A stretch of DNA of 64,000 nt from Microbacterium flavum (GCF_018717645.1 NZ_JAFLHG010000005.1:1-64000); one strand, 5' to 3'; shown: positions 15,489 through 24,366, counted from the stretch's first letter. Numbers and translations: made by a program. The notes: generated by a model from the sequence alone, not told the origin.

Positions 15489-17635
15489 TGGATCATCTCC
15501 ATCGGCTCGAAGTGGTAGTCGGATCGGATCGTGGGCTCGTCGATGTCGTCCTCGTCGTCGTCATCGCCCGTTTCGGGAATGTCGACGCGCTTGCGTGGGT
15601 CGCGGACCTCGCCGGTGAGCTCCCGTCCGAGATCTGTGGTGGGGTTCAGTTCGGCCTCGAGCATCCGCTGCACGGTGCGCAGCGACCACACCCCGTCAGC
15701 CGCGGGATCCTTCTCGTTGAGCTGCGCGGCCATGCGGGAACTCATCCGCCTCTCCGATGGGGTGAGCGCGCGTCCCGCGCCCCAGTCCTCGAGCAGCTGC
15801 GCGGCGACGTCGTCGACCTGAGAGGGGCGACCCTGGCGGATCGCGATCTTCTTCGCGTACTCCAGCGCGTCGAGGCTGAACGGTGTGTCGAAGGCTCCCT
15901 TGTGCTCCCACTCGAGGGTGTGCCAGGTGCCGTCCTCGGGGTCGTGGAAGTAGATCTGCGTCAAGTCGTCGGGGTTGACCACGAACGGCCACTCCGTGCC
16001 CTTGTCTCGGTGGATCGACCGGGCGCGGTTGCGGTACTTCGCGACCGAGTCTCCGGTGTAGCGCAGCTTGTGGATCTCGACGCCGTAGTGATTGAACTGC
16101 CGTTTCACCACCGGCAGCAGCTCGAGGAGAACGCTCCGGTCGATCGGCATCCGCAGTTGCCCGGCAACGGCGAGCCCCTGGTCGTATCTCTCGGCGGGGC
16201 TGAGCTTGACGCCGGGGAGGCGGGGATCCTCGAGGGAGTCGTGGGGTCGGAGGTGGTAGACCGTCGCGACCCATTCGCGGATGATCTGCTCCAGCTGCGG
16301 GACCGTGTAGACCGCGTCGGCTTCGACGTCGTCGCCGCGGCCGCCGACGTCCGCGCCCTTGTAGCCAGGGAGTTCCTGGAGGAACGTGTCGAGGGTGCGG
16401 AAGAACCTCTCGACAGGGCTCTTGTCGGTGGGCTGGTAGACGCGGGCCGGCTGGATGGATATGCCCAGGCGTGCGCACGCGCTGGTCACGTGCTCCGAGA
16501 GGTACGGTGCGCCGTGGTCGACGATGATCGTGTCGGGCAGGATCCCCGCACGGACGAACCGCGGGACGCGGATGCGCGTCGGGTCGACGAGCACGGAACC
16601 GGCGACACCGTGGAAGGGCCATCGTGCGCTCGTGCCCCACTCCGCGGGAGTGTCGAAGGGTTGGCACGCTTCCATGAGCACGCCGGATACGTCGATGGAT
16701 TTCGTTGAGCCGGGCGTCAGCCGCATGCCGAGAATGCAGCGGGAGTAGAGGTCGATCGCGACCGTGAGGTCTGCGGCGACCCACTTGCCCGTCACCGGGG
16801 CCACGGCGAAGACGTTGAGCGGCGTCGTATCGAGGAGAACGTATTGGCCGGGCGCGGTGGCGTGCAGGCGTCCGTACGGAGCGGGCGGCCGGTTCGCGTT
16901 GGAGCGCTTGCGCTTGGTGCTCCCGGAGAAGGTCGCGCGGCCACGGGAGAGCTCGTCGAGGATCTTGTATGCGGCGCTTCGAGAAGGGGCGGCGACGATA
17001 CCTGGCCCGTGGGTGCGGTCGGCTCGGGCGTTGACTCTCGCGATGATGATGCTTTTCGCGACCTTCGACTCCGGCGTCTGCTCATCGATGACCTCACGTG
17101 CCGCCGTGACCCAGCGGTCGTCGAAGTTGACGAGCAGATTGCCCGGCTGCGCCTTGCGGTGATCGATCAGTCCGATCTCGCCGGCATCCTTGAACCTCGC
17201 CACCCACCTCGCGACGGTCCGGCGACCCTTACCGAGCTCGAGCGCCTTCGCCGCGATCCGCTCCTCGATGCGACGCTCCGGATGGTAGGCGAGCTTCGGT
17301 TCGCCCTCACGTGCGATCTCGGCCGCCCCCGACCGGTAGCCGGTGAGGACCTCTCGCACATGATCAGCGCGCTCGGCGGACACCGCGCGGGCCGCGTCGC
17401 TGGCATCGGCCCAGACGACACCCAGTGGAGCCGCGTCCTCATCGCGACTGTTTCCGGGGATGCGTGTCGTACCTCCCTCAGCGCGGGGGCGCAGGAGGTC
17501 GATCATCCGCAGGCGCCGAACCTGCCCAGTTCGAGTGCGGACGACGACCGCGCCATCGCAGATCTCCGCAACAGTGCAGGCGTCGCCGTCGTAGACGATA
17601 TCCACGCCTGGTTTCAGGGTCCACGTGCTGCTCAT
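15485..17635 (-). CDS. tnsB: TnsB/TniA-type DDE transposase
   Basis: The ATG at 17635, with AGGAG upstream, gives 716 residues. Two N-terminal helix-turn-helix regions precede an RNase H-fold catalytic core with Asp269 (YVLLDTTPL), Asp373 (IIVDHGAPY) and Glu409 (PTDKSPVERFFRT), a D-D-35-E spacing typical of this family. A C-terminal region of about 300 residues ends in a strongly acidic tail (DDDDEDDIDE), the likely contact for TniB. TnsB-type enzymes bind the element ends and join 3' ends to target DNA. The gene is translationally coupled to tniB. Confidence 0.93.
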   Translation of the reverse strand: MSSTWTLKPGVDIVYDGDACTVAEICDGAVVVRTRTGQVRRLRMIDLLRPRAEGGTTRIPGNSRDEDAAPLGVVWADASDAARAVSAERADHVREVLTGYRSGAAEIAREGEPKLAYHPERRIEERIAAKALELGKGRRTVARWVARFKDAGEIGLIDHRKAQPGNLLVNFDDRWVTAAREVIDEQTPESKVAKSIIIARVNARADRTHGPGIVAAPSRSAAYKILDELSRGRATFSGSTKRKRSNANRPPAPYGRLHATAPGQYVLLDTTPLNVFAVAPVTGKWVAADLTVAIDLYSRCILGMRLTPGSTKSIDVSGVLMEACQPFDTPAEWGTSARWPFHGVAGSVLVDPTRIRVPRFVRAGILPDTIIVDHGAPYLSEHVTSACARLGISIQPARVYQPTDKSPVERFFRTLDTFLQELPGYKGADVGGRGDDVEADAVYTVPQLEQIIREWVATVYHLRPHDSLEDPRLPGVKLSPAERYDQGLAVAGQLRMPIDRSVLLELLPVVKRQFNHYGVEIHKLRYTGDSVAKYRNRARSIHRDKGTEWPFVVNPDDLTQIYFHDPEDGTWHTLEWEHKGAFDTPFSLDALEYAKKIAIRQGRPSQVDDVAAQLLEDWGAGRALTPSERRMSSRMAAQLNEKDPAADGVWSLRTVQRMLEAELNPTTDLGRELTGEVRDPRKRVDIPETGDDDDEDDIDEPTIRSDYHFEPMEMIQ

Positions 17636-17669
17636 CGCTATCTCCTTCAAGTGTTGAGGTGGTGGTATC

Positions 17670-18479
17670 TCAGGCCCGCGTCACGATGCTCGTGGCGCTC
17701 AGAAGTCGAGTCAGGTCGGTGCTCAGCCGGCGAGCCCACAGCAGGTGCAGGACGAGCGCGCGTGCTGCGAGAAGCCCGCCGGTGACGGGCACGATCGCGC
17801 GCACTGCCTCGCCGAACGCCATGGGCGATCTCAGCTCGCCGAGCGCGGCGGTGACGTCGCCGCCGGCGAACTGGAACGACCGGCGGTAGCCGGCAAGGAA
17901 CTGGACGTTGCGCAGCAACACTTCATCGGGCTCGGATTGGACGCGGTACTCCCACCCGTGCGGTTCGATCACGCGCCGCGACCAGCTCAGCGAGTCACGC
18001 ACCTTCGGGACGGTGAGCTTCGCGGCGGGCTTCACATCCACCACGCAGACGGTGTGGTCCGCGTGGACCATCAGATAGTCGGGAATGTGGCGACGGCGTG
18101 CGCCCTTGTCCTCCCCCTCGAGGAGGAACGGCTGAGAGAGAATCCAGTCGACGCGAGGGTCGAAGTCGGCCAGCAGCAGGTTCGCGTACTCGAGTCGCGA
18201 CTCGTACCCGACATGCGCTTGCATGGTCGCCGACCAGTAGCTGCCCGAGAAGTGCCGCTGCCCCCGGTACCAGCGGAACTCACGCCACGGGACGGCGGCG
18301 TCGAAGACGCTCAATCGAGCTGACTGCAGCGGAACAACGTCCACCTCGCCACCCATTTTGCGAACCATCAGCCCGACATCCGCCTGGCGCGTTCCGCCCC
18401 GCGTCTCGAGTTGCTCGCGCGCCGTCATGAAGCCAGCGTGAGGGTCGAATCGGTCCGGGAGAATGCACGCTTCTGCCAT
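17670..18479 (-). CDS. tnsA: TnsA-type endonuclease
   Basis: A 269-residue protein with a restriction-endonuclease-like fold. The catalytic residues can be placed at Glu97 (ESRLEYAN), Asp134 (HIPDYLM) and Lys150 (VVDVKP), following a QPF motif, as in TnsA of Tn7, which cleaves the 5' ends of the transposon so that it moves by cut-and-paste. No clear ribosome site precedes the ATG at 18479; a start at Met18 is possible. It is the first gene of the operon, next to the putative element end. The pairing of TnsA with TniQ places this element between the Tn7 and Tn5053 groups. Confidence 0.82.
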   Translation of the reverse strand: MAEACILPDRFDPHAGFMTAREQLETRGGTRQADVGLMVRKMGGEVDVVPLQSARLSVFDAAVPWREFRWYRGQRHFSGSYWSATMQAHVGYESRLEYANLLLADFDPRVDWILSQPFLLEGEDKGARRRHIPDYLMVHADHTVCVVDVKPAAKLTVPKVRDSLSWSRRVIEPHGWEYRVQSEPDEVLLRNVQFLAGYRRSFQFAGGDVTAALGELRSPMAFGEAVRAIVPVTGGLLAARALVLHLLWARRLSTDLTRLLSATSIVTRA

Positions 18480-18485
18480 AGATTC

Positions 18486-18567
18486 GCGAATTACGATTCA
18501 GGATCGCGCTCTTGATTTCCTGGGCTACTTCGGTATATGCGATTTACGAATACCAATGAATGTGACA
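18486..18567 (-). repeat. Putative transposon end: TGTCA terminus with two 13-bp direct repeats
   Basis: Read on the minus strand, the segment begins TGTCACAT at 18567, resembling Tn5053-group ends, and contains ATTCGTAAATCGC (18551-18539) and AATCGTAATTCGC (18498-18486), which agree at 11 of 13 positions and are spaced 53 bp apart, like TnsB/TniA binding sites. It lies directly upstream of tnsA and is noticeably AT-rich compared with its surroundings. The partner end was not found, so the boundary is an inference. Confidence 0.5.
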
Positions 18568-18697
18568 TTCACTGTAGTCGATGTCATATACACAACAGTC
18601 ACCGTCAGGGATACAAATATAGGGACCACGAAATCAACGCGCGCAGGCCCGCCTGAACCCCACGTCGGCCGCGTGTGCGACACTCAAGGACATGACG

Positions 18698-19009
18698 ATG
18701 TTGGAGCCCATCGCGCCGGAGGAATCCCGGCTCGTCTTCGGCAACAGCTACATGTACAGCGTCATGGTCGAGATCGCGGGCCTGCGCGGCGGGAAGTTCT
18801 CATCGAAGACGATCACCGACGCGACGAGACTCTCTCCTGGAATCGTGCATCCGCTGATCCAGAAGCTCCGCCGCGCGAACTTCATCGAGTTCGTGGAGCG
18901 CGTGCCTGGAGAGCGGACCATTCTGTATCGGGTCCGCGAGAATCCCTGGTGGAATGCGGCGAGCCAGTACGTCGAAGAGGATCGCGCTACCGAGCGCTCC
19001 GCATCGTAG
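18698..19009 (+). CDS. Small winged-helix protein
   Basis: The ATG at 18698 has AAGGA at seven-base spacing and is preferred over the ATG six bases earlier. The 103-residue product has a winged-helix pattern: KTITDATRLSPGIVHPLIQKLRRANFIEFV reads as recognition helix region and the following wing carries GERTILYRV (shown here in two parts: helix KTITDATRLS/PGIVHPLIQK, wing GERTILYRV). It resembles small transcription factors with a PadR- or MarR-like fold. It converges on the large NTPase gene with a one-base gap and lies just outside the putative transposon end. A regulatory link to the NTPase is possible but unproven. Confidence 0.65.
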   Translation: MLEPIAPEESRLVFGNSYMYSVMVEIAGLRGGKFSSKTITDATRLSPGIVHPLIQKLRRANFIEFVERVPGERTILYRVRENPWWNAASQYVEEDRATERSAS

Positions 19010-19010
19010 G

Positions 19011-22000
19011 TTAGTCACCGTTGGGTCTCGGGCGGTGTCGGTATACACGCATGACGCCGTCGACTTCATTGAAGGATGAGACGGCGGTGTCCGAGTCCTT
19101 GAGCAACTCCAGGAACGGTGTCGGATCTGGGACGAGCGGAAGATCGACATAAGTGTTTGCGGGCTGAAGAACCTCGGCGTACGCACCGCCGAGTTGGGCC
19201 ACGTATTGGGGTACGAGGCCGGGCACGGTCGCCACGGATGCGCTGAGCGCAGCGACCTTTGAGCTGGTCGACGCTCCCGACATCTGCATCAACTGTAGAG
19301 TTTCGGCTGGTAGGGGCTCGCGGGTCACCTCCGCCCAGGCGCCGAGCGCCTCAAGCACATCGGTTGATCCCCAAGCGGCGTTTCGAGGAATCGCATCAGC
19401 AAGCAGAGTCTTGACCCGGGGTGAGACATCGGGATTGCGAAGGAGCGACGCCACCAATGTCGCCGACGCGTTCGACGAAACGATCCAGTCTGGCGCCGTC
19501 TGAGACTCCACGACAAATGCTTCCTGTGCGTGCGCGGTGGCGAGAGCTTGGAAGGTGCTAGCGCTGTCGTCGAGCAATCCTGCGTTCATGAGTGCCGTGA
19601 CAAGATCCGCCTCATCCCCCATCGATCGTGATGCTGGGACCGTGTCTACGAGCTGTCCGGCAAGCGTGACACGAGCGGCGACATCGAGCTCATCCTCAGA
19701 GACGAGGCGCGCGGCGAGAGTGATGCGCGCGGTCACGTCGGTCTCTGGCGGGACGGCGAGAGTGGGCGAAGCAGCGAGGTACTCGATCAGAGGAGCGTCC
19801 AGGGAGCGTACGGCGATGTAGTTCGTGACGTTCGCGAAGGTGAGGGGGAATCGGTGTGATTCAGCAAGAACGGGAAGCAGCGTCGCCGGCACTGCATTGA
19901 TGTCTCGGATGAGCATCTCCGCGGGCATCCGCCGCGCGATCTCGCTTGCCGCGCCGGCCCTTGAAAGCTCCGCGGCCTCCATCACATCCACTGCCATGTC
20001 AACGTCGGTGATACTCGGGCGGTGGGATGCGTCGATGCTTGACAGGTACGCCTCGAAGTGCCCGAGAACGTGGTCGAACGTCGGATCCTCGAGTTGCATG
20101 ATTGCATCGAGCGCGATGTCGCCCCCGCCGACTGCCACCTCGAGGTTCGGCGCATTTACCTCGTAACGGCGCGCGACCACGACAGACCGCTGCGCGGCCG
20201 GTGGGAGCGCTCGGATATCTGCGAGACTGACGCCGAGTTGGGTAAGCGCAGCAGTCGCTCGCTGGGGCGTACCGTCAGCACTCAGTTCCGTGAGGCGCCC
20301 TGGGTTCTCAGCGAGAAGTCGCTTGACGTCGTCGGGTACCTCGTACTCCAGCTCTGGATTCAAGGACTCGAAGGCGGCGACGACGAGATCGAGCTGATCC
20401 GCCGCGACGGCGGGTCCTTCAGTATTGATGAACTTGAAGACCCCGTCCCACTGCGCTGCGACGCGACTGATGAGCGTCGCTGGGAGCCGACCACGCTGCA
20501 AATAGCTGCGCATGAAGCCGACGGCGGCGGGGTCAGCAACGGCGAGAGCGGCGATGTTCTTCGCCAACCGACCGTCTTCTCGCGCCAGCAGCTGGTCGTA
20601 GATCGCGATGTTGAACAGCCCGGTCGATTCGAACGCGCGCGGGCCGCCGAGCTCGAGCACCGCGTCGACGTCCTTCTCGTCGAGTGGGTAGTCGTGATCC
20701 GGGGTGTCTGCTTGCAGGTGTTGGATCACGTAGGTCATCGCGGCTGCAGAGGCAATGACGCCGTAAAACTCGGAAGCGTAGAGTGCGAAGTTCCTATCGA
20801 TCAGCCCTTCTGCGAGGAGGTCGTGCAGAAGCGGGTCGACGGTGCCGCGGATAAGTCTCGAGGAAGAGTCACTCGTCTGTCGCATCAGCAACTGTTGGAA
20901 GTCGGCCGTGCGGTACCACTGCAGCTCAGCGCGCGCATCCTCAGAAGCCGCCGCGGTATCGGCGACGACTTGGTCGCTCCAACGCGCCGGGACGGGCACG
21001 CCCAGATCCGCAGCGATCTCGTCAGCGGTGAGCTCGAAAAGAACCTCTCCATTCACGACGACCTGCAGAGCGTGGCCGGAGTCGATTGCCGCTTCCCAGA
21101 AGCGGGCAGTACTGAGCGCGGCGGGTGCCCAATCGGCTCCGCCAATTCGATAGGTCGCAGTGTGTCCACGCCTATGTACCCGTGGAAGCCAGCGTTCGAC
21201 AAGATCTTGGAGCGCAGCGCCAAGTTGCTCAGCGCGCGCATCAGTCGCTGCAATCTGCGTACCCTGCTCACGCAGCGCAGCGAGCGTCGCCGACGCAGTA
21301 TCCATCCCACTCGCGATGATTTCTCGCGAGCGTCGGTACAGCACGTCCAGCTCACTTGATCCGACCCGGATCAGCTCGAACTGCTTCATATGGGTGTTCT
21401 TGTAAGCAACAAGCGCGAACAACCCGCTTGAGGTGAGCCCGCCGAGCTTTCCGCCCGCCAGCACACGAGCGTGGAAGACCCGAAACTCGTTCAGGATGTT
21501 GCGCAGAAGCCGCATATCTGTCACGTGCTTCGCCACCACGCGGACCGCCTCGAAGGAGATCGCCGAGTCAACCTCGGCGGCCAGATCGAACAGGAGGTCG
21601 GCAGACGAGCGGTGTGTGATGAACGGCACGATCGGGACAACGAGCTCGAAGAACTTGGTTCGCTGCGTCGCCGCATCCGACAGTCCGCGGTCGGCCTGCC
21701 ACACGCCCGGTGCTGCGTCCGGGCCATCCGGCGTATCGCGCGGCACCTCAAGGTCTTCGAAGATGCTGTCCCGGACAGCGTAAACGAAGTGGACCGGACG
21801 CTTTCGAAGTTGTCGCGACGTGTTGAGCACGGTGTTGAGCTCACGCAGAGACGCGTAGATTGTCGGGTCCTCGAACCGGTCCAGGTCCTCAATGATCACG
21901 ATGTCGCGACGAGTCTTTTCAAAGAAGTAGACGATCTCGTCGAGGTACTCATCGAAGTAGCTGCCACCGTCGGACTCCGCGGTCAGGCTCACCGACGTCG

Positions 22001-22595
22001 CTGAGGTTCCCAGTTTGTCGATTCGGATCCGGTTGTGCAGGAGCGCCATAACCACGTACGCGATCACGCCGGCGATCAACGCTGCAGAAAGCAGCAATGG
22101 GACTCGCATGCCCTCGTTGGCGGGGGCGAGTTGGAACGGTGCTCCCCAACCTGTGATCCATAAGGTGAGTGCTATGAGGACAGCGACCAGCGCGGATGCA
22201 ACCAGCGTTCGCCCTACTGGCAGCCTGCTGATCCTCTTGAACCTCGATCCCGGGACGCGGCTGGGGCGCTCACGATAGAGCAGCTGCTTGACGATCTCCT
22301 TCTGGATGTAGTTGTTGAGGTCGTCACCACGCTCAACACCGACGTCGCTGAGCGACGACAGTGAGATCTCAACCACGCGCTTGCCGAGCTGGTCTCGCAC
22401 GCCCGCGAGCACGCTACTCTTCCCGCTGCCGTACCCCCCGGTCAACGCGATATTCCATACGCGCGCGCGTCGATCGTCGTCGGTGAGCAGGTCGACGAGC
22501 TCGTCGCGATAAGTGCCGTGCTGGTCGCTCACGAACCGTGGAACGAGCGACTCGAGCCTCAGTGGACTGGTCACCGTCTCGCTGGCATCAGTCAC
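19011..22595 (-). CDS. YobI-like membrane P-loop NTPase
   Basis: The GTG at 22595, with GAGGGG six bases upstream, is preferred over a TTG 54 bases earlier. The 1194-residue protein has a Walker A motif (TGGYGSGKSS) within the first 80 residues, a QLLYRERPSRVPGSRFKRI segment typical of YobI-like NTPases, two transmembrane helices near residues 130-190, a Walker B-like DIVIIEDLDRFED near residue 240, and then about 900 residues of mostly helical repeats. YobI-like proteins have been predicted to act in biological conflict, but no activity is established for this one. The gene lies between a transposon end and the dnaB 3' end, a place typical of acquired cargo. Confidence 0.75.
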   Translation of the reverse strand: MTDASETVTSPLRLESLVPRFVSDQHGTYRDELVDLLTDDDRRARVWNIALTGGYGSGKSSVLAGVRDQLGKRVVEISLSSLSDVGVERGDDLNNYIQKEIVKQLLYRERPSRVPGSRFKRISRLPVGRTLVASALVAVLIALTLWITGWGAPFQLAPANEGMRVPLLLSAALIAGVIAYVVMALLHNRIRIDKLGTSATSVSLTAESDGGSYFDEYLDEIVYFFEKTRRDIVIIEDLDRFEDPTIYASLRELNTVLNTSRQLRKRPVHFVYAVRDSIFEDLEVPRDTPDGPDAAPGVWQADRGLSDAATQRTKFFELVVPIVPFITHRSSADLLFDLAAEVDSAISFEAVRVVAKHVTDMRLLRNILNEFRVFHARVLAGGKLGGLTSSGLFALVAYKNTHMKQFELIRVGSSELDVLYRRSREIIASGMDTASATLAALREQGTQIAATDARAEQLGAALQDLVERWLPRVHRRGHTATYRIGGADWAPAALSTARFWEAAIDSGHALQVVVNGEVLFELTADEIAADLGVPVPARWSDQVVADTAAASEDARAELQWYRTADFQQLLMRQTSDSSSRLIRGTVDPLLHDLLAEGLIDRNFALYASEFYGVIASAAAMTYVIQHLQADTPDHDYPLDEKDVDAVLELGGPRAFESTGLFNIAIYDQLLAREDGRLAKNIAALAVADPAAVGFMRSYLQRGRLPATLISRVAAQWDGVFKFINTEGPAVAADQLDLVVAAFESLNPELEYEVPDDVKRLLAENPGRLTELSADGTPQRATAALTQLGVSLADIRALPPAAQRSVVVARRYEVNAPNLEVAVGGGDIALDAIMQLEDPTFDHVLGHFEAYLSSIDASHRPSITDVDMAVDVMEAAELSRAGAASEIARRMPAEMLIRDINAVPATLLPVLAESHRFPLTFANVTNYIAVRSLDAPLIEYLAASPTLAVPPETDVTARITLAARLVSEDELDVAARVTLAGQLVDTVPASRSMGDEADLVTALMNAGLLDDSASTFQALATAHAQEAFVVESQTAPDWIVSSNASATLVASLLRNPDVSPRVKTLLADAIPRNAAWGSTDVLEALGAWAEVTREPLPAETLQLMQMSGASTSSKVAALSASVATVPGLVPQYVAQLGGAYAEVLQPANTYVDLPLVPDPTPFLELLKDSDTAVSSFNEVDGVMRVYRHRPRPNGD

Positions 22596-22646
22596 ACCGA
22601 ACCCCTCAATCGTCCACAGCAAATGGCAGGGATGCCAAGTGCCTGC

Positions 22647-22695
22647 CAACTACCCGTGGAATATGTCATTTCGGCGTGGAACCTACAACTACCCG
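22647..22695. repeat. Direct repeat of the dnaB 3' terminal sequence
   Basis: CAACTACCCG occurs at 22647-22656 and 22686-22695; the second copy contains the dnaB stop codon. The copies are 39 bp apart. A duplicated gene end is what site-specific integration can leave, but a distant second junction was not found and the repeat is short. Confidence 0.35.
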
Positions 22696-24068
22696 AAGTC
22701 GCCCGGGGCCATGTCGGCGAAGCGTGAGAAGTGGCCCTGGAAGGCGACGGTCACGGTGTCGGTCGGGCCGTTGCGGTGCTTGGCGACGATGAGGTCGGCC
22801 TCGCCGGCACGGGGGCTGTCCTTCTCGTAGGCGGCCTCGCGGTGCAGCAGGATCACGATGTCGGCATCCTGCTCGATCGATCCCGACTCGCGCAGATCGC
22901 TGATGGCAGGCTTCTTGTCCGCGCGCTGCTCGGCGCCACGGTTCAGCTGCGACAGCGCGATGACCGGCACCTGGAGTTCCTTCGCGAGGAGCTTCAGCGC
23001 ACGGGAGAACTCCGAGACCTCCTGCTGGCGGCTCTCGACGCGCTTGCCCGAGGTCATCAGCTGCAGGTAGTCGATGACGACCATCTGCAGTCCGACGCGC
23101 TGCTTGAGCTTGCGGCATTTCGCCCGGATCTCGACGAGCGTCATGTTGGGCGAGTCGTCGATGTACAGCGGTGCGTCGTTGATCCGCCCACGCGTCGATG
23201 CGATGGTCGTCCAGTCGCGGGAATCGAGCGAGCCCTTGCGCATCGACTGCAGCGGAACGGCGCCCTCGGCGCTCATGAGGCGCATCGCGATCTCGCTGCG
23301 CCCCATCTCGAGCGAGAAGAAGATCGTCGGACGGTTGTTCTTGATGGCCGCGGCACGTGCGAAGTCGAGCGCGAGCGTCGACTTTCCCATCGCGGGGCGC
23401 GCGGCGACGACGACCATCTGGCCCGGGTGCAGACCGTTGGTGAGCTGGTCGAGCCCGGCGAATCCGGTCGGGATGCCGGTCATCTGACCGTCGCGCCCCC
23501 GCGCCGCCTCGATCTCCTCGATCGCGGCGCCGACGGCGACCTCGAGGGCCACGTAGTCCTCGGCCTGCTCCGCACCGGTGACCGAGTAGATCTCCGCCTG
23601 GGCGTTGTTGACGAGGTCGAGCGCCTCGCCCTGCCCGTTGTAGCCCATCTGGACGATGCGCGTGCCGGCTTCGACCAGGCGGCGCAGCAGCGCGCGCTCG
23701 CGCACGATCGACGCGTAGTAGCCGGAGTTGGCCGCGGTCGGCACGATCGATGTGAGCGAGTGCAGGTAGTCGGCACCACCGGCACGCATGAGGTCGCCGG
23801 TCTTGATGAGCTCGTCGGTCACGGCGACGACGTCGGTCGGCTCGCCGTGCGAGTACAGGCTGAGGATCGCCTCGAAGATCAGCTCGTGCTTGGGGACGTA
23901 GAAGTCGGTGCCGCGGATCGATTCGACGACGTCGGCGACCGCATCCGCCGAGAGGAGCATCCCTCCGAGCGTCGACTGCTCCGCCAGCTGATCGTGCGGC
24001 GGGGTGCGCTCGTTGCCGCGTTCCGGCTTTCCACCGAATCGCTCCTCCGAGACATCCGCAATCGACAT
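22689..24068 (-). CDS. dnaB: Replicative DNA helicase DnaB
   Basis: The ATG at 24068 with a GGAAGGGG site gives 459 residues. The N-terminal DnaB domain (DQLAEQSTLGGMLLSADAV) and the RecA-like C-terminal domain are complete: Walker A ARPAMGKST, Walker B LQMVVIDYLQLM, the arginine-finger region KHRNGPTDTV and the C-terminal QGHFSRFADMAP. No intein interrupts it, although actinobacterial dnaB genes are frequent intein sites. DnaB unwinds DNA at the replication fork. The upstream region carries several DnaA-box-like sequences. Confidence 0.97.
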   Translation of the reverse strand: MSIADVSEERFGGKPERGNERTPPHDQLAEQSTLGGMLLSADAVADVVESIRGTDFYVPKHELIFEAILSLYSHGEPTDVVAVTDELIKTGDLMRAGGADYLHSLTSIVPTAANSGYYASIVRERALLRRLVEAGTRIVQMGYNGQGEALDLVNNAQAEIYSVTGAEQAEDYVALEVAVGAAIEEIEAARGRDGQMTGIPTGFAGLDQLTNGLHPGQMVVVAARPAMGKSTLALDFARAAAIKNNRPTIFFSLEMGRSEIAMRLMSAEGAVPLQSMRKGSLDSRDWTTIASTRGRINDAPLYIDDSPNMTLVEIRAKCRKLKQRVGLQMVVIDYLQLMTSGKRVESRQQEVSEFSRALKLLAKELQVPVIALSQLNRGAEQRADKKPAISDLRESGSIEQDADIVILLHREAAYEKDSPRAGEADLIVAKHRNGPTDTVTVAFQGHFSRFADMAPGDFG

Positions 24069-24155
24069 GCGTCCCCTTCCTTCACGGACGACGCGCGTGC
24101 CATCGCTCGACCTCACGCAACGCTAGGCAGAGCCTCCGACACCCGCAAACGGGCC

Positions 24156-24366
24156 TGTGGATAACTCTGTGGAGGATCTGCGCGAAACGCCGCACGGGCT
24201 GTGTACAGAAACTGTGGAAAGTCTCGCCGTTCTCGAAGAATCTCGATCAGTAAACCGAACGTGACCTGGGTTTTCAGATTCCACACCCTGTGGAGGGGAA
24301 ACGTGGTTGAAGTGGGGGTTGAAGGTTGGTGCAACGCGCCCGGGTTGGGGACAATTCCGTGGACAA
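24156..24366. promoter_or_regulatory. Cluster of DnaA-box-like sequences upstream of dnaB
   Basis: The gene-free stretch 24069-24438 contains TGTGGATAA at 24156-24164 (the complement of a perfect TTATCCACA box), TGGGGACAA at 24346-24354 and CGTGGACAA at 24358-24366 (each one base from the actinobacterial TTGTCCACA box in complement), and weaker copies TGTGGAAAG at 24213-24221 and TGTGGAGGA at 24168-24176. All five lie in the same orientation within 211 bp. Nothing else recognisable is in this interval. Confidence 0.5.

Noticed and set aside
18582..22672. ATGTCATWT direct repeats flanking the winged-helix/NTPase unit
   Set aside because: Nine-base near matches at 18581 and 22663 lie in direct orientation without further similarity; likely chance.
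22731..24164. 477-codon plus-strand open frame
   Set aside because: It lies antisense to dnaB, whose frame is unambiguous; the codon pattern is the mirror image typical of GC-rich genes and no family motif is visible.
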